Shown here: piece by piece, positions 62,146 to 64,000 of the stretch
Numbering within the stretch: the first letter of the stretch is position 1
Layout of the letters: every line of letters begins with the position of its first letter
The notes under the pieces: model-generated
Database searches by the model: none
Seen by the model: the letters and a program-made list of their open reading frames with translations, nothing else
Told to the model about the DNA's origin: nothing
DNA from: Bacilli bacterium
Lineage (GTDB): Bacteria; Bacillota_I; Bacilli_A; RF39; UBA660
Direction: 5' to 3'
Length of the DNA: 64,000 nucleotides
Assembly (NCBI GenBank): GCA_017548925.1
Contig: JAFYYX010000001.1
Location: 218,829-282,828 of the forward strand
Translations under genes and position numbers: made by a program

Positions 62146-62178
62146 AAAAAAGAAGTTGCTGAATAGCAACTTCTTTTT
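62146..62178. terminator. Bidirectional terminator after trpS
   Basis: 14-bp stem AAAAAGAAGTTGCT / AGCAACTTCTTTTT, GAAT loop; also ends the minus-strand kinase-like gene. Confidence 0.9.
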
Positions 62179-63289
62179 ACATGTTATTTAGAATATCATT
62201 AAAATGTTCTTTATAATCAAATGCTGAGTTAATCTCACAACTTTTGGTATTTTCAAATATTTTCATTAATTGTTGCTTTCTTGTAATCCTATCCACGTCG
62301 TAATAGTCAAGTAATTCTGTAAATAGCATTACAGTTGGTGCTAAACTTAGATGAAGAAAAGCATTAACATTTTCAAGCATGGAACATTTTTTAATTTGGA
62401 ATTTATCATCTTTTGAAATAGATACTTTTAAAGAATTAGTAATATATTTATTATCAAGTGTTTTAAAAACACCTATTTGCTCAAAATCAATAGATTTTTG
62501 ACCTTCCTTACCGATGCTAAATAACTCTTCAGAAGATAGATCACTCATATTAATAAAATCTTTAAATATAATTCCTTTTGATTTAAAAAAGTCAAGAAAG
62601 TTTAGATAAGTGCCAACACGAATATTAAAATAGTTGCGAATATTAAAAGGAAGTATTTCACCACTGGAAGTTATATATGTTGTTTCTTCAGTTATTATAT
62701 CCCATCCATTACTTGCAAATAACAAAGCAAAAGTCGTTTTACCACCTAAACTTGCATTGTTAATAAGAATATTTTTAATTCCTTTGTTAACTAATCCACC
62801 ATGAACTGCAAATAATTCTCCATACATTAAATATGGTGTCAAAATTAATATATTTATCATAGTTAATACTTTGATATCATCTTTAATAATCATGAATGCT
62901 CTTTTATAAGTTTTATCAAAAATATAAATGAAGTAATCATAACATTTCATTATATAAAAATTTTTAGCCAAATCGCATTTTGCTTTAGATGTAGTACGTG
63001 TTGCAACGTTAAATTCATCTAGTGCTTTGGTGGTTATTAAACTCTCATCTTTTAAAACAATCTCAGCTAGATTAAATATTTCATCATTATAAATAATATA
63101 ATTATTAATTATGTTTAAGTCGCTAGTACAATTAAACAAAGAATTAAAAGCTATAGAAAAATCTGTTAATTCCTTATTAAAAATTGAAGAAGTAGCATAT
63201 ATATTTGTTGTTAGTTTATTGCTTCTTAAAACATATTTAAAGTTATTACTAGATATTACATTTTCAATATTTTTAATTAAATCATTCAT
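62177..63289 (-). CDS. HPr-kinase-like P-loop protein
   Basis: 370 residues. Central AVHGGLVNKGIKNILINNASLGGKTTFALLFASNGWDIITEETTYI (about residues 157-202) contains a Walker A-like GGKTT after a short beta hairpin and a later acidic strand. That layout is typical of HprK-related kinases, with FAVHGG as the usual strand before the P-loop. Canonical HPr kinase reads G-x-S-G-x-G-K-S and has a separate N-terminal domain and capsule motif not seen here, so it is not the housekeeping HprK. Relatives occur in peptide-modification (lasso/other RiPP) clusters. AGGAGGTT before ATG; 11 bases after the next gene's stop, so one operon. Confidence 0.7.
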   Translation of the reverse strand: MNDLIKNIENVISSNNFKYVLRSNKLTTNIYATSSIFNKELTDFSIAFNSLFNCTSDLNIINNYIIYNDEIFNLAEIVLKDESLITTKALDEFNVATRTTSKAKCDLAKNFYIMKCYDYFIYIFDKTYKRAFMIIKDDIKVLTMINILILTPYLMYGELFAVHGGLVNKGIKNILINNASLGGKTTFALLFASNGWDIITEETTYITSSGEILPFNIRNYFNIRVGTYLNFLDFFKSKGIIFKDFINMSDLSSEELFSIGKEGQKSIDFEQIGVFKTLDNKYITNSLKVSISKDDKFQIKKCSMLENVNAFLHLSLAPTVMLFTELLDYYDVDRITRKQQLMKIFENTKSCEINSAFDYKEHFNDILNNM

Positions 63290-63300
63290 ATATAAACCTC

Positions 63301-64000
63301 CTACTTACTATCAATATGGTAAAGTTCTAAAACATTATAAGAGAAGAATCTATCTATAATGTTTTTAGAAGTAACATATTTAATACGTGTATTATATTGA
63401 TCAAAAATTGTGTTTATAATATTCTTAGAACTTATCCTATTTTCTATTTTTTTTAATAATTGAGTAATTTCTTTAGTTTCAAAATCATTAAAAAGTGATG
63501 ATATATTTATTAATGTGAAATATACAAAATCATAAGAATTTGTATAAGATATAGTTTTTTCAAGTTCAGTAAAGTTTATGTTCTTGTAGAATTTTTTAAT
63601 TAGATAGTAAATATCTAAAACTTTATATAAGTCAAACACTTTTCTTTTACTAACAATATCCAAAAGTGCCATATCTTTATAAAAATGTGCACAAAGCTCG
63701 ATTAAATTATAATACATGTTTGCAGAGTAAATGGAATCATTATCAATATCTATTTTAATTCTACTATCTAGTATAGTATTAATAATGTTTGTATCATAAT
63801 TTGGATCCCAATCAAGAGAAAAATTTACATCAACATCAATAGTTTTAATTGTTAAATTATTGGATACCTTAACAAATGGACAAGTTTCACCTTTTTTAAT
63901 AATACTCTCCTTTAATTCGTCTTCTGAAAAAGGTTCAATAGTATTAGTTTTATAATTATACTTTCCTTGTATAAATCCAATATTTTTCAAAATTTTAGTT
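63301..64000 (-). CDS. Nucleotidyltransferase-like protein, 5' end beyond the window
   Basis: At least 233 codons on the minus strand; the frame stays open to the right edge, and the TTG at 63990 has no RBS, so the true start is outside. Motifs: TIDVDVNFSLDWDP and YNLIELCAHFYKDM, then DIVSKRKVFDLYKVLDIYYLIKKF ... FTELEK. The (L/I)xxLCAHxYK followed by xxL-x-D-I-Y-x-L-(I)-K helix set resembles the C-terminal half of NTP_transf_5 (PF14907-like) nucleotidyltransferases, which often sit beside HprK-like kinases. The catalytic N-terminal part is not in view, so the assignment is tentative. Confidence 0.55.
   Translation of the reverse strand, partial: TKILKNIGFIQGKYNYKTNTIEPFSEDELKESIIKKGETCPFVKVSNNLTIKTIDVDVNFSLDWDPNYDTNIINTILDSRIKIDIDNDSIYSANMYYNLIELCAHFYKDMALLDIVSKRKVFDLYKVLDIYYLIKKFYKNINFTELEKTISYTNSYDFVYFTLINISSLFNDFETKEITQLLKKIENRISSKNIINTIFDQYNTRIKYVTSKNIIDRFFSYNVLELYHIDSK

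Noticed and set aside
63988-63990. TTG at 63990 as start of the nucleotidyltransferase-like gene
   Set aside because: No Shine-Dalgarno precedes it and the frame stays open to the window edge, so the gene most likely begins outside.

Overview
The window is an AT-rich stretch (roughly 30% G+C by eye) of a Gram-positive-type bacterial chromosome. UGA is used as a stop codon (3882, 11884, 60971), so this is the standard bacterial code and not the mycoplasma code. Wall and surface genes (MurC, LTA-synthase-like protein, sortase B and substrate, VanY-type peptidase, lipoprotein) show a walled monoderm. The gene set and sequence style suggest an uncultured low-GC Bacilli lineage (RF39/Erysipelotrichia-like); that placement is inference. 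No rRNA, tRNA, phage block, IS element or CRISPR array was seen.

Layout. 1-1.8 kb: minus-strand NMT1-type substrate-binding protein and ABC ATPase. 1.9-4.2 kb: three-gene operon of unknown function. 4.2-9.3 kb: PcrA helicase, a sugar-nucleotidyltransferase, LigA. 9.4-12.7 kb: membrane proteins including a sensor with a degenerate GGDEF domain. 12.9-18.5 kb: LTA-synthase-like protein, AsnB, epimerase, YebC. 18.5-24.3 kb: PduL, a kinase-like protein, two tandem TPR paralogues, DusB. 24.3-24.6 kb: compact convergent RNA locus resembling a type I toxin-antitoxin. 24.6-34.9 kb: MurC, surface proteins (including a 906-residue Cys-rich prepilin-like protein and a lipoprotein), a KilA-N protein, sortase B and its likely substrate. 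35-46 kb: LysS, a transporter with an inserted Ca-binding loop, a ClpC-like protein with a decayed second ATPase domain, a Ca-ATPase, TrmL, FtsK. 46.8-55.1 kb: rimP-nusA-rnpM-infB-rbfA-(x)-truB-rpsO-pnp. 55.2-57 kb: small proteins and a VanY peptidase. 57-62.1 kb: a leader-peptide-like gene, then an operon of a PLP decarboxylase, a free-standing copy of an aminoacyl-tRNA-synthetase C-terminal domain, the synthetase paralogue itself, a HAD protein and TrpRS. 62.2-64 kb: minus-strand HPr-kinase-like protein and a nucleotidyltransferase-like protein cut by the window edge.

Most transcription units end in clean intrinsic terminators that often overlap the stop codon, and many begin with an extended -10 box (TGnTATAAT). 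Three genes (KilA-N, rimP, truB) have a good Shine-Dalgarno but no usable ATG/GTG/TTG and appear to start at AUA.

The two most novel candidates are the 24.25-24.55 kb convergent RNA/peptide locus and the 57-62 kb decarboxylase/synthetase-paralogue operon. Both are hypotheses from sequence alone.
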